This document shows positions 10,659 to 22,236 of a stretch of DNA of 64,000 bases, one piece after another. The stretch is taken from assembly GCF_001704415.2 (NCBI RefSeq), contig NC_030816.1, positions 77,641,713 through 77,705,712 on the forward strand, read 5' to 3'. This DNA is from Capra hircus. Its lineage: Eukaryota; Chordata; Mammalia; Artiodactyla; Bovidae. Each line of letters starts with the position of its first letter. Positions within the stretch are counted from its first letter, which is position 1. The notes beneath the pieces are model-generated. The model was not told the origin of the DNA, did not search any database, and worked only from the letters and a program-made list of their open reading frames with translations. Made by a program: the position numbers and the translations under genes.

Positions 10659-11812
10659 AGCTGGATTTAGAAAAGGCAGAGGAACCAGAAATAAAATTGC
10701 CAACATCCGTTGGACCATCAGAAAACAAGAGAGTTCCAGAAAACCATCTATTTCTGCTTTATCGACTACACCAAAGCCTTTGGCTGTGTGGAAAAGTCTT
10801 CAAGAGATGAGAATACCAGACCACTTTACCTGTCTCCTGAGAAACCTGTGTGCAGGTCAAGAAGCAGCAGTTAGAACTGAGCATGGAACAACAGACTTGT
10901 TCCAAATTGGGAAAGGAGTACATTAAGGCTGTATGTTGTCACCCTGCTTATCTAACTTATATGCAGAGTACTTCATAAGAAATGCCTAGGTGGATGAAGC
11001 ACAAGCTGGAATCAAGATTGCCGAGAGAAATATCAGTCACCTCAGATATGCAGATGACACCAACCTTATGGCAGAAAGTGAAGAACTAAAGAGCCTCTTG
11101 ATGAAAGTGAAAGAAAAGAGTGAAAAAAGTGCCTTAAAATTCAATGTTCAGAAAACTAAGATCATGGCATCCAGTCCCATCACTTCATGACAAATAGATG
11201 GGGAAACAATGGAAACATTGACAGACTATTTTTGGGGGGGCTCCAAAATCACTGCAGATGGTAACTGCAGCCACGAAATTAAAAGACTCTTGCTCCTTGG
11301 AAGAAAATCTATGACCAACCTAGACAGAATATTAAAAAGCAGAGACATTACATTGCCAACAAATTTCCATCTAGTCAAAGCTGTGAGTTTTCCAGTAGTC
11401 ATGTATGGATGTGAGAGTTGGACCATAAAGAAAGCTGAGCACTGAAGAATTGATGCTTTTGAACTGTGGTGTTGGATAAGACTCTTGAGTGTCCCTTGGA
11501 CTGCAAGGAGATCAAACCAGTCAATCCTAAAGGAAATCAGTCCTGAATATTCATTGGAACGACTGATGCTGAAACTGATGCTCCAATCCTTTGGCCACCT
11601 GATGAGAAGAACTGACTCACTGGAAAAGACCCTGATTCTGGGAAAGATTGAAGGCAGGAGGAGAAGGGGACAACAAAGGATGAGATGGTTGGATGGTATC
11701 ACTGACTCAATGGACATGAGTTTGAGCAAGCTCTGGGAGCTGCTGTTGTCAGGGAAGCCTGGCGTGCTGCAGTCCAAACAGTCGGACATGACTGAGAGAC
11801 TAAACTGAACTG
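10659..11812 (+). mobile_element. BovB LINE, 5'-truncated, degraded reverse transcriptase
   Basis: Starts at the coding segment for AGF(R)KGRGTR and runs to the ACTGAACTGA terminus. YADD is intact (RYADDTNLMA, 11041-11080 region). Motif A reads IDYTKAFG, so the first Asp remains but the AFD Asp is Gly, and the following codons are deleted. Several stops and frameshifts. The C-terminal reading at 11485-11808 ends MRWLDGITDSMDMSLSKL. Non-functional. Confidence 0.93.
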
Positions 11813-11999
11813 ATAGTCTATTCCAAACAAAATTGTCAGTGTGATCCATGTAACACCTAGTTTAGATCATGCCATTGCCATATTCAAAGCACACTATCCA
11901 TATTATTCGGAAAGAAAAGGAACAGAGGGAGAGATGGGTGCCTACTTGCACCTAAATGTTTTGACATGATGCAGTTGTGAGTTAATTTTAAGATCCATC

Positions 12000-12490
12000 T
12001 CCTGTTTTTCTCCCTCTGCTCTCTCCCCAGTGTCTCACTAGAGCCACATTGTTCATTGAACATGTCAGCTACATCAGGGGCATTGAGCTTATAGTGCTGT
12101 CTGCTTGGAAACTCTTCCCCTGTCTCCATTTCTTAGTCTTTTCTCAGCAATCCTCTTCTCTGTGAAATATTTCTTAGCTATCTCCTCTAAAGTTCCCTCT
12201 CCTCTGATGATATTTTATTCTCTCAACTGCATTAAGTTTTTAATTACCCCACTCTAGGCATTTTTTATTATTTAATTTTTTTTTTTGCTATTTATTGCTT
12301 GAATAAATAGCATAAGAATAAATTCTTATTTGTTGTCTTTCTTCCCCCTTAGACTATAAGCTCCATAAGATAAGGGATTTTCATTTTTTTTTCTGTGAAT
12401 AAAGATTAACTGTATTACTAACATTTCCCAACTTACTCAGAACATGTTAGCTGCTTAATAAACATATGTTAAATTAATAAATAAATGTTA
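12000..12490 (+). mobile_element. L2 LINE 3' end
   Basis: Shows the usual L2 end: CTTAGACTATAAGCTCC, ATAAGATAAGGGATT, then TAGCTGCTTAATAAACATA and a short (AAATAAAT)-like tail near 12475-12488. The upstream part to about 12000 fits L2 only loosely. Confidence 0.65.
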
Positions 12491-13194
12491 CCTCTGTTTT
12501 GAATTATTTTAATTTATTTTATATGACTCCATTTAGAATTCTCACTTCTTGAGTAACACCATCTTCTCCCAGTTTATGTATTTATGCAATATTATAATTT
12601 CTCCAAAATTTTCTGCTGCACATTCCCATGAAATTTGTTGAATATCATGACGTATTATATGCCTGACCAACAAATTTTTACACGTTTATTGGGATTTTTG
12701 TATTTGTTTAAAAATTTAAAAAAAGAACTATTTTGAGAATAGTGTCTTTTGAAGTGTTGGAGGTGATATGGCTGGGGAGAATAAACATACAGAAAATCGA
12801 GAAAATTAGATGAAAAGAAAATGAACATGGTCCTATTTAATGTCCTGTGAAATGAAAACACATCAAAGACTACTCACATGTGGTAAAGAGTCTAACCTGA
12901 TATATTTTCTTTTCCATTCAACTCTTCTCTTACCTCTTACTGGTAGCTGTGAATACAAGCATGTGAAATAAAACATTAGTCTTTAAAATAGCTATCTTTT
13001 ATTTATCTTTACATTTTGCAACCTTCCTTAAAAAATTATAGGTGAGTGTATATAAAGAAGAAAAATTTTTAAATTTCTTTTCCTCTATTTCTTCCCAGAT
13101 CCAGTTTCCATGGAAATAAAGCCAATGATAGAAGTCAAGAAGGAATCTCAATGAATTAATAATAAGTATAATAGGAAACATTTTCCAGGGTCAT
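12491..13194. other. Single-copy AT-rich sequence
   Basis: Nothing recognised beyond short A and T runs. Weak minus-strand frames are low-complexity. Confidence 0.45.
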
Positions 13195-13370
13195 TTGGCT
13201 ACTTTGTTAAGCACTTTAACACATTATGTCATTTAATACTATTATATCATCTTGGAGAGAAATAGAGTCTCAAAGAAAAGAAAGTTTTTATATAGTCACA
13301 GAGTAAGTCTTAGAATCATAATTTAAGTTAAAATCTGTCTGACCCAGATTCTGAGCTAATACCTAGGATA
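13195..13370 (-). mobile_element. MIR SINE
   Basis: Reverse MIR order: TAAGCACTTTAACACATTAT, GTCATTTAATACTATTATAT, GAGTCTCAAAGAAAAGAAAG, TAGTCACAGAGTAAG, then CTGTCTGACCCAGATTCTG. Confidence 0.8.
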
Positions 13371-14850
13371 TTCTTCTAAATTTATGCTTGCCTTTTTTTT
13401 TTAACTCAAATAACTATTTGATTTCAATAGATTTCTTTGAAATATCCAACACATTGAACATTTAAAATTTTACTTAATTTACATAATAGAATTTTTTAAA
13501 TTTAGGGAGAGATGTCACCTTATTTTTCATAGGGATCATATTGAAAAAATATTACAAAGATTTACTGAAAATTCATTAATTAAGAGAGTATAAACAATAT
13601 GCAACATCTTCTATAAATTCATAAAACAAGTAGTAATGTTATAATAAAAAGACCAGTAGCCTCTCATGTTCTTAAATCATTTCTAATACTAAAATGTTTA
13701 TAATCCTTCTGAGTCCTTTAAAATGTGGATCTTTAATGTTTTCTTTTCCTGAATCTGCTCTAAGTGTTCTTTTGCCTATAGAAAATGAAATTAGTGTTTT
13801 GATTTTAGGTTCTTTTTTATTACTTTTTCTGAGCACTTTCAAGGTTCTTCATAATCAAATTGACTTTTCTGTTTAAAAATAGTCACAAACATGATATTAG
13901 TTTTTGTTTAGTTTTATTTTTTTGAGAGTTATCTTTCATTTGGTGGACATACTGAGGGCTTCACGCATGTGGGCAAGCAGCATTTCAAATAACCTGAGCA
14001 AACTTCTCTGAGGAGGTCAGGCAGGGTTGCCAGAATATATTGGAGTTTTGCAACAAAGGGAAGATAGTAGGAATAGAAAGTTACTGTTACTAAAAGAAAA
14101 CTGGATATCTCGAGTTAAGGAATTTAGCACATTTCTGTGTATGGGAAGATGTAAGAGTCTGGCCTCACCGAGATATACCTTTGATATACATCTCAGCTAT
14201 CTGGAGCCAAAATCCTGTGTTTTCACATTCTGAATTTCCTCAGGGTTCACCATATGGAGTGGCTGCAGTCTAAAGGCTGCTAGATGGCAGGTATTCTTTG
14301 TTTCCTAATTGAGATCTCTTAGGGATTAGCTTTTAGCAAATGAATTGTTTCTACCCAGCAAGTATTTGTCAGATTAAAACTAGGTTCTTGGCAACTTCTC
14401 AACTTTCTGCTGATCGAAAATCGGTGATTACCTGCCAAAAACTTAAACACAGATCTTTAAAATAATTAGCACTTTATTGTGTACTGAAGGAAATTGCTTT
14501 TTATGAAAACCTGCAGATTCATAGTTCATATACTGGCAGAACTGGAAGGAAGAAAACAAAATAACAAAAAACTTCCAGCTTTGTTTTCCTTTCAAGAAAA
14601 AGTTGGCTCAAAAAAAATCTCCTTGAACCAATTTTCTCTTTTTGTAAATCTGGAAATCTATGCCCAAAGAAATGTGGTGATTTCCACAAGGTCATATCGA
14701 TAGCCAGAAAAAGAGTCAAGAAAAAAATATGGGAGAGCTAAAAGTCCATAGTTTCTGTTTAGAATATAACTTCCTAAGAGTTTTCTGCTCCTGTTCATGA
14801 TCTCTATAGCTTATTCTCAGCACAGCTACCAGGATCATCTCTTCAAAATG
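13371..14850. other. Single-copy AT-rich sequence
   Basis: No gene recognised. The overlapping frames on both strands around 14494-14719 are short and have no known motif. Nothing repeated was seen. Confidence 0.45.
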
Positions 14851-15420
14851 TAAATCTTTTGTACTTTACTGATGAACCCTTGAAAATGGCTTCCTATCTC
14901 AGGATGATAGCCAAAATCTTCAAATGTCTCCAACTCTCCACATAATCCAGTCCCTTTTTATTCCTCCAACATTATCTCCTACTCTTACACCCTTTAAATA
15001 AGGTCTTCCAGTTATATTTAACTTTTAGCTCTTCTCCCAACTTGAATGCTGATATTTCATTGTTAGCCACCTCTTCCTGAAAGTCCTTCCAATGAAATAC
15101 TGACATGACTAACATCCCCTGAAGTTTTAGTTCAAATGTCACCTTTTCAATGAATCTTGACTGCCATATTTCAAACTACAACCCATACCTCTCCTTCAAT
15201 CAGCCCTTTTAATTCCTCTTACATGCCTTTATTTCTTTCACAGCTTGTAACATTTTCTAACAAACATACCTGCTTATTTATCTGCTATTTTCCTCTTCCT
15301 GCATTATATTGAAAACTCGGAAAGAGCAGATTTGTCAATTTTGTCCTCTGGTATATACTAAGCCTCCAAATAACCACAAGCACCTAATACATATTTAATG
15401 ACTGAGCAAATACATGAATA
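14851..15420 (+). mobile_element. L2 LINE 3' region
   Basis: Long diverged L2 match in the right order: GGCTTCCTATCTCAGGATGA, ATAATCCAGTCCC, TTTTAGTTCAAATGTCACC, TGAATCTTGACTGCC, TTCACAGCTTGTAACATTT and ATACATATTTAATGACTGAG. It covers the end of the ORF2 remnant and the 3' UTR. Confidence 0.82.
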
Positions 15421-15575
15421 GGCTAGCAATTGTTTTAATCTCAGTATTAACTAGACCTTAATAAAATTAAAGTCTGAAAAACCAAAAGTTAAACCAATTA
15501 TTATAATTTAAAAAAAAAGAAAAGCCCTAAAGAAAGCACATTATTCACACTACTATATAACTGGCATGGTGTCAC

Positions 15576-16008
15576 GTTGTTATTCAGTTGCTAAGTCATA
15601 TCTGACTCTTTGCAGCTCCATGGACTGTGGTCTACCAGTCTCCTCTGTCCTCTAATATCTCCTGGAATTGTTCAAATTCATGTCTATTGAGTCAGTGATG
15701 CTATCTAACCATCTCATCTTCTGCTACTACCTTCTCCTTTTGCTTTCAATCTTTCCCAGCATCAGGGTCTTTTCCAGTGAGTCGGCTCTTCACATCAAAT
15801 GACCAAAGTATTGGACCTTCAGCTTCAGCATCAATCGTTCCAATGAATATTCAGGACTAGTTTCCTTTAGGATTGACTGGTTTGATCACCTTGCTGTCCC
15901 AGGGAGTCTCAAGAGTCTTCTCCAGCACCACAATTCAAAGCATCAATTCTTCGATGCTCAGCCTTCTTTATGGTTCAATTCTCATATCTGTACATGACTT
16001 CTGAAAAA
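15576..16008 (-). mobile_element. BovB LINE 3' fragment, older subfamily
   Basis: From GTTGTTATTCAGTTGCTAAG through AATGAATATTCAGGACTAG to TACATGACTTCTG. Codes in reverse for a decayed ORF2 C-terminus. More diverged than the 26.4-kb copy. Confidence 0.9.
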
Positions 16009-16689
16009 AATACAAAGCACACAATTATTCAAGTGCAATTTCTTCGGATTTGGAGAAGTATAATAGGAGCTAACTTTCTGTGTGTTGATACTAAAACTTA
16101 GGCATAAGACTTTTGGAATAAGAAACTGACAATGCTAATCAATTGTCTTTGCTGTTTTAATAATAGTGTTTTATCACAAATGTTGCTCCAAAAGTTAGCT
16201 TTTCAAACACCACGTGGTAAAAACATAAACATTAATTTAGCATCTTGGACTACTAGTTTTCTCTAATTTAAAATGTCATTTTTTTTGCAGTTTGAAACTT
16301 GGAAAGCACTTTCACATGGAGTAATCCATGCGATACTCACAAATTTGTTAGATAAACAGAGAAATGATTCCTTTTCACATACCCTGAACTTCTTCCACAC
16401 TGAAACCTATGCACTCTGTAGTAAACTCTGAGATTATAAATTACTGGAAAAATAGTTTACAAGAAATTCTGTACTGGCAAGATCTAGCTGCCACTTTCCC
16501 ACCAATTAAATACTATTTATTTTTCTACTAATAACTCAATTATTATCTCATTTGTTCATTCATTCTCAATATTTCCATAGCACTTTGCAGTCCTAATATT
16601 TGTGATGACAGACTCAGATATACATTTTACCATATTTTAGTTGCACTCTATCTTTGTTTTCCCATCAGAAAGTGTTCTTGCTGGGGCGA
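16009..16689. other. Single-copy sequence
   Basis: No gene or named repeat recognised. Confidence 0.45.
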
Positions 16690-18520
16690 TGGATCATATA
16701 ATGAGAAGAGCACAGGCTTTGGAGAGCAGCAGACCTGAGGTACAAGCCCAGCTCTACCACTCACTAAATGAATCAGTTCAGTTCAGTTCAATCACTCAGT
16801 CATGCCCGACTCTTTGCAACCCCATGAATCGCAGCACACCAGGCCTCCCTGTCCATCACCAGCTCCCAGAGTTCACCCAAACTCATGTCCATCAAGTCGC
16901 CAATGCCATCCAGCCATCTCATCCTCTGTCGTCCCCTTCTCCTCCTGCCCCCAATCCCTCCCAGCATCAGAGTCTTTTCCAAAGAGTCAACTCTTTGCAT
17001 GAGGTGGCCAAAGTATTGGAGTTTCAGGCTCAGCATCATTCCTTCCAATGAACACCCAGCACTGATCTCCTTTAGGATGGGCAGGTTGGATCTCCTTGCA
17101 GTCCAAGGGACTCTCAGGAGTCTTCTCCAACACCACAGTTCAAAAGTATCAATTCTTCAGCACTCAGCTTTCTTCACAGTCCAACTCTCACATCCATAAC
17201 ATGACCACAGGAAAAACCATAGCCTTGACTAGATGGACCTTAGTTGGCAAAATAATGTCTCTGCTTTTCAATATGCTATCTAGGTTGGTCATAACTTTTC
17301 TTCCAAGGAGTAAGTGTCTTTTAATTTCATGGCTGCAATCACCATCTGCAGTGATTTTGGAGCCCTCCAAAATAAAGTCTGATATGGTTTCCACTGTTTC
17401 CTCATCTATTTCCCATGAAATGATGGGAAGATGCCATGATCTTCGGTTTCTGGATGTTGAGTTTTAAGCCAAATTTTTCACTCTCCTCTTTCATTTTCAT
17501 CAAGAGGCTTTTTAGTTCCTCTTCACTTTCTACCATAAGGGTGTTGTCATCTGCATATCTGAGGAGATTGATATTTCTCCCGGCAATCTTGATTCCAGCT
17601 TGTGCTTCTTCCGACCCAGTGTTTCTAATGATGTACTCTGCATAGAAGTTAAATAAGCAGGGTGACAATAAACAGCCTTGACGTACTCCTTTTCCTATTT
17701 GGAACCAGTCTGTTGTTCCACGTCCAGTTCTAAATGTTGCTTCCTGACGTGCATACAGGTTTCTCAAGAGGCAGGTCAGGTGGTCTGGTATTCCCATCTC
17801 TTTCAGAATTTTCTACAGTTTTTTGTGGTCCACACAGTCAAAGGCTTTGCCATAGTCAAGAAAGCAAAATAGATGTTTTTCTGGAACTCTCTTGCTTTTT
17901 CCATGATCCAGCTGATGTTGGCAATTTGATCTCTGGTTCCTCTGCCTTTTCTAAATCCAGCTTGAACATCAGGGAGTTCACGGTTCACGTATTGCTGAAG
18001 CCTGGCTTGGAGAATTTTGAGCATTACTTTACTAGCGTGTGAGATGAGTGCAATTGTGTGGTAGTTTGAGCATTCTCTGGCATTGCCTTGCTCTGAGATT
18101 GGAATGAAAACTGACCTTTTCCAGTCCTGTGGCCACTGCTGAGTTTTCCAAACTTGCTGGCGTATTGAGTGCAGCATTTTCACAGCCTCATCTTTCAGGA
18201 TTTAAAATAGCTCAAATGGAATTCCATCACCTCCACTTAGCTCTGTTCATAGTGATGCTTTCTAAGGCCCACTTGACTTCACATTCCAGGATGTCTGGCT
18301 CTAGGTGAGTAATCACGCCATCATGATTATCTGGGTCATGAAGATTTTTATGTACAGTTCTTCTATGTATTCTTGCCATCTTTTCTTAATACCTTCTGCT
18401 TCAGTTAGCTATCCTTCAGTAAATTCTTGAAGCTCTAAGCTTTGGTTTCTTATTTGGTGAAAGAAAATTCTACTGATTTTCAGACTGTCATAAGAATTAA
18501 AAATACTTGTGCAAAGAAGT
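16690..18520 (+). mobile_element. MIR SINE split by a BovB insertion
   Basis: Left part (AGAAGAGCACAGGCTTTGGA, then CCCAGCTCTACCACTCACTA) ends at 16770. The rest resumes near 18415 (GGTTTCTTATTTGGTG, then TCATAAGAATTAAAAATACT). Together they follow the forward MIR consensus, so the MIR predates the BovB between them. Confidence 0.75.
16772..18408 (-). mobile_element. BovB LINE, 1.6 kb, inside a MIR
   Basis: Reverse-strand BovB from the 3' terminus (ATCAGTTCAGTTCAG) to the segment coding upstream of the RT. The coding strand reads RQGCLLSPCLFNFYAEYI and RYADDNTLMVESEE, so motif B and the YADD catalytic pair are present. The frame changes near 17800 and 17875, which breaks motif A. A possible imperfect TSD is CACTAAAT (16762-16769) and CAGTAAAT (18417-18424). 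Inactive. Confidence 0.93.
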
Positions 18521-18534
18521 TGACCTACTTATTT

Positions 18535-18790
18535 AGCAAGTGCTGATATAGTTCTTATGGTGTATCAGGCAATGTTTTTAACTACTTTACCTTTATTTAT
18601 CTTAATCCTCATAATATTATGACTTTTACTTTTATTTAGTTTATTTTACATATGAGAAAACTGATTCATAGAGAGGTTAAGCAAACTTCACAAAGTCATC
18701 CAGGCAAAAAACTATAGAATTGGGAGCCAAATCAACAGACTGGATTTAAAGTTTGTGCTTTTACAATTTTGCTATCTTGATACTCCAGGA
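18535..18790 (-). mobile_element. MIR SINE, well preserved
   Basis: Nearly full-length reverse MIR: GTATCAGGCAATG, TTATCTTAATCCTCATAATA, GAGAAAACTGATTCATAGAG, AGTCATCCAGGCAAAAAAC, then GACTGGATTTAAAGTTTGTG. Confidence 0.88.
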
Positions 18791-20269
18791 GGGCAGAAGC
18801 ACAGTGTAGGTAAGTAAGTGGCATTGGCAAGTGATGAAGCCAAACGTAGTGCAAGTGGAATTAGCATCGTCATGCTCTTCCTCCTGAATGAGATCATGGT
18901 CTAATATGTCATACTGTTACTGTTCACTTTAAAAAGGCAAATAAGAGTTGTGAGTTAAGTCTTATCTGAGGTTACATGAGAACTTTAACCTGAGAGACAG
19001 TATCCCAGATAGCTCTGAGAAACTGCTCCAAAGAAGTGGGGTTGGGTGAGTGTCAATATATACGTGATTTTGGTGAAGGGGGAGTACATTCAATCAAGCA
19101 TACATTTTTTGCAGAAGGTTTCTGCTAGTCTCATGAAGGTTACCACTAGTCATGAGGAGCAGACATCACCATAAAGGTTTTTAGTGCTTTTGTAGATATA
19201 AGGAGATACAAGAATTGGGCTCATAGAATCAGCTCCTGAAAATATCTAACTATCTGAGGACCTGTTCTGCCAGTTTTCCTCAGAATACAGAGTGCCTCAT
19301 TTCTGCTTTCCACCCTGAACTCCTTTCAGAAGGTGTTGAAAATTAGCAGCTGCAGTAGCACATGATTTAATCCTTATAAATGTAGATGGCAAGTGCCAAT
19401 TTGTAGCTGACACGATCAGTTAAGTGAGTTTGTAAATTCATAAATCAAAGTCAACTTGAGTCATTTAAGTCTATCTAAGCTGTGGGTTCACTTAACCAGG
19501 TAGCAGATGTTCTTTCTGTGCAGGAATCATGGGAATAATATCTGCTACCAAAATCAGGTTGTATCATTAAATAAGTCAATTTATGTTGATGCCTTTTGTA
19601 AAATGAGAAGTGCTATGTTACCAAAAGCGTTCAACACCAAAGTTATTGATATTCAGAATAGACCACTTTCTAACATGTGGGTTAGCAAAAAGTTAGCAAT
19701 AAACTTTTTAGGATAAGAGAAATGAGATGAGTTTTGTTTTAACCTTGAAATTGCTATCTGGCAAAGATTGTGTTATATTCACTTATTATTTTTTCCTTAT
19801 TTCTCTCTTTTTAGTCCTTTCAAGCAAACTTTACTGACTGTAACATTGATTATTGGATTTTTCACAGCCAGTGTGAGGCTTGCCACTGAGAAGATTATGA
19901 ACTTTCTTAGTAAGGAGATTTCAAATACTATGTTTTCCCTCTAGGACATTTGAGAAGTGCTTAAGTTCCTGATTTAAAAAACAACAAAATCAATTTCCCT
20001 TGTATTGCCATTTAAAATACTAATTTGGTAGATGGCCAATAATAATCTTCAAAGGTCACAAGTGGTTTTAAAATTTATTTTAATGGAAAAGTTTCAGAAA
20101 TGAATTACAGACTTTAATTTTTACAATATTATGTATATTTGGTTTTTGCCTTCCTGGGGTTCAGAATCATGTGAATTTTATGTAGAATTAGTAAAACACA
20201 CTAAAACATAGTAAATACTTTGGAATTTCATGTCACTTTATAGAGAAGATATGGATTAAATTTAGCTCA
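18791..20269. other. Single-copy sequence
   Basis: No gene or named repeat recognised. The short plus-strand frame at 19507-19716 lacks any known motif. Confidence 0.45.
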
Positions 20270-20395
20270 GTGAAAGTGAAGTCACTCAGTCATGTCTGAC
20301 TCTTTGCGACCCCATGGACTGTAGCCTGCCCGGCTCCTCCGTCCATGGGATTCTCCAGGCAGTAATATTGGAGTGGGTTGCCATTTCCTTCTCCA
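20270..20395 (-). mobile_element. Bov-A monomer
   Basis: A single reverse Bov-A unit from GTGAAAGTGAAGTCACTCAG to GCCATTTCCTTCTCCA. No tRNA-like head and no second monomer. Confidence 0.9.
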
Positions 20396-20594
20396 TTTAA
20401 TATTCTAAGAGACATTATTTTTTGTTGATTTTCTTGATTGTAATGGATAATCTGCATGGGTTACCATAGAAACTTCAAAATCTTTACTGTATAGACTATT
20501 TTAGAGAGAGATCAAAATAATGGTCACTTAAATAACAGAGAAAACTTTTTAAAAAGCACATATAAAGTATTTCAATCATGTATATAAATGTATT

Positions 20595-20728
20595 TCCTGG
20601 AGGAGGGCATGGCAACTCGCTCCAGTGCTCTTGCTTGGAGAATTCGATGGATGGAGGAGCCTGGAGGGCTACAGTCCATTGGGTTGCAAAGAATCAGACA
20701 CAACTGAATCAACTTAGCACGCAAGCAT
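20595..20728 (+). mobile_element. Bov-A monomer / Bov-tA 3' part
   Basis: Forward copy starting CCTGGAGGAGGGCATGGCAA and ending AATCAACTTAGCACGCAAGC. Opposite in orientation to the monomer 200 bp upstream, so the pair forms an imperfect inverted repeat. Confidence 0.9.
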
Positions 20729-21319
20729 AAATATATTTAAAGGACTAACAGATGTTGATAGACTGATTTTTTATAGTGGACTATGGTTTCAATAGTAGTT
20801 GAATTTTACTGACAATTACAGAGGAAATGCATCATTTTAAGTCCATATTCTGCTCACTTACTAGGTTCTCTGATATAGAAAAAGTAACATTTCAACATCC
20901 CTCTAGCTTCATTAACATAATGCCACATAATTAAGTTATAATAATTTACTTATATGAAGAGTATTGGACTTTGGCATTGTGATAATCTGAAAGAGCCTTC
21001 CCTGAGTTCTATGCTTCATTTTTTAGAATGACTGGGAACCATTTGTATTTCTGCATTTTTTTTCTAAATGAATGCACTCCTGTCACAGTAAGTGGGGGAA
21101 TTGTAGTTTCTTGCTATATCCCTTATAACCAAGCTTCCTTCATTCTTTCCCTAATTTATACTGAAAGCTCTAAAATAGGACAATTAGAACACTCCATGTC
21201 TTTGGATATATTTATTAGTGTAGTGACTGGCAGATTACCTTTAAAAAAATATGCCCTTTTCATGGTGTATCTTTGAACTTTTTTTCTGGGAGCTCTTGTC
21301 TTCTCTTGGAATGTGTGGA
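20729..21319. other. Single-copy sequence
   Basis: Nothing recognised. The 82-codon frame at 21028-21276 has no known domain. Confidence 0.45.
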
Positions 21320-21530
21320 GTGTGCTAATTTGCTTCAGTCATGTCTGACTCTTTGTGACTCCATGGACAGTAGCTTGCCAAGCTCCTCTGTCCATCGGGA
21401 TTCTCCAGGCAAGAATACAAGAGTGGGTTGCCATGCAATCCTCCAAGGGATCTTCCCGACTTAGGGACTGAACCCAGGTCTCCTGCATTACAGGCAGATT
21501 CTTTACCATTTGAGCCACGAGGGAAGCCCC
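21320..21530 (-). mobile_element. Bov-tA SINE
   Basis: Reverse copy with TGTCTGACTCTTTGTGACTC, GATTCTCCAGGCAAGAATAC, CAGGTCTCCTGCATTACAGG and the head GAGGGAAGCCCC. Confidence 0.92.
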
Positions 21531-21732
21531 AGAAGACGAAGGAGGGCATTAAACAGTATAACGTGTTTATCATTTGCCAGAAATTCTGCTGTAACTTTTA
21601 CCTTTTTAAAATAGTGAAAATTTTTCCTGTGAAGACTGCTCCCTAAATCAAAATAATTTGAATATGTACTTTTCTATGTCAGTTAATATTTTGTCATAGA
21701 CCTATCTCTTTTAATAGTTCATGAATCAATCT

Positions 21733-21757
21733 AATTCTTGAAATTTCAAGAATTTTC
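21733..21757. promoter_or_regulatory. Palindrome matching a five-unit heat-shock element
   Basis: Positions 21733-21754 are a perfect 22-bp palindrome. TTC occurs at 21735, 21745 and 21755, and GAA at 21740 and 21750. This gives five alternating nGAAn pentamers at exact 5-bp spacing, the binding pattern of heat-shock factor trimers. It lies in single-copy DNA with no gene in view. Binding is inference only. Confidence 0.4.
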
Positions 21758-21861
21758 ATTAGATTTATACGTTGGGGATTAGGAAGAGTGCTCAATATGG
21801 CACAGTAGGAAGACCCTGAGCTCACCTTTTCCAACAGGCACAAGAAAGTTACAAGTACATG

Positions 21862-22236
21862 GTGTTGTTTTGCCAGGCTCCTTTGTCCTCCTCTATCTCC
21901 TGGAGTTTGCTCAAATTTATGTTCATTGAGTCAGTGATGCTATCTAACCATCTCATGTTCTGCCATTCCTTTCTCCTTTTGCCTTCAATCTCTGCCAGCA
22001 TCAGAGTCTTTTCCAACGAGTCAGCTTTTCAAATCAGGCGGCCAAAGTATTGGAGCTTCAGCTTCAGCATCAGTCCTTCCAATGACAATTCAGGGTTGAT
22101 TTCCTTTAGGATTGATTGGTTTGACCTCCTTGCTGTCCAAGGGACTCTCAAGAGTGTTCTCCAGCACCACAGTTTGAAAGCATCAATTCTTTGGCATTCA
22201 ACCTTTTTTATGGCCCAACTCTCACAACTATATACA
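21862..22236 (-). mobile_element. BovB LINE 3' fragment with a terminal deletion
   Basis: Starts GTGTTGTTTTGCCAGGCTCC, so about 60 nt of the usual BovB 3' end are missing between the terminal TTGTTGTT and GCCAGGC. It continues through AATTCAGGGTTGATTTCC to CTCACAACTATATACA. Older subfamily; frames decayed. Confidence 0.88.
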
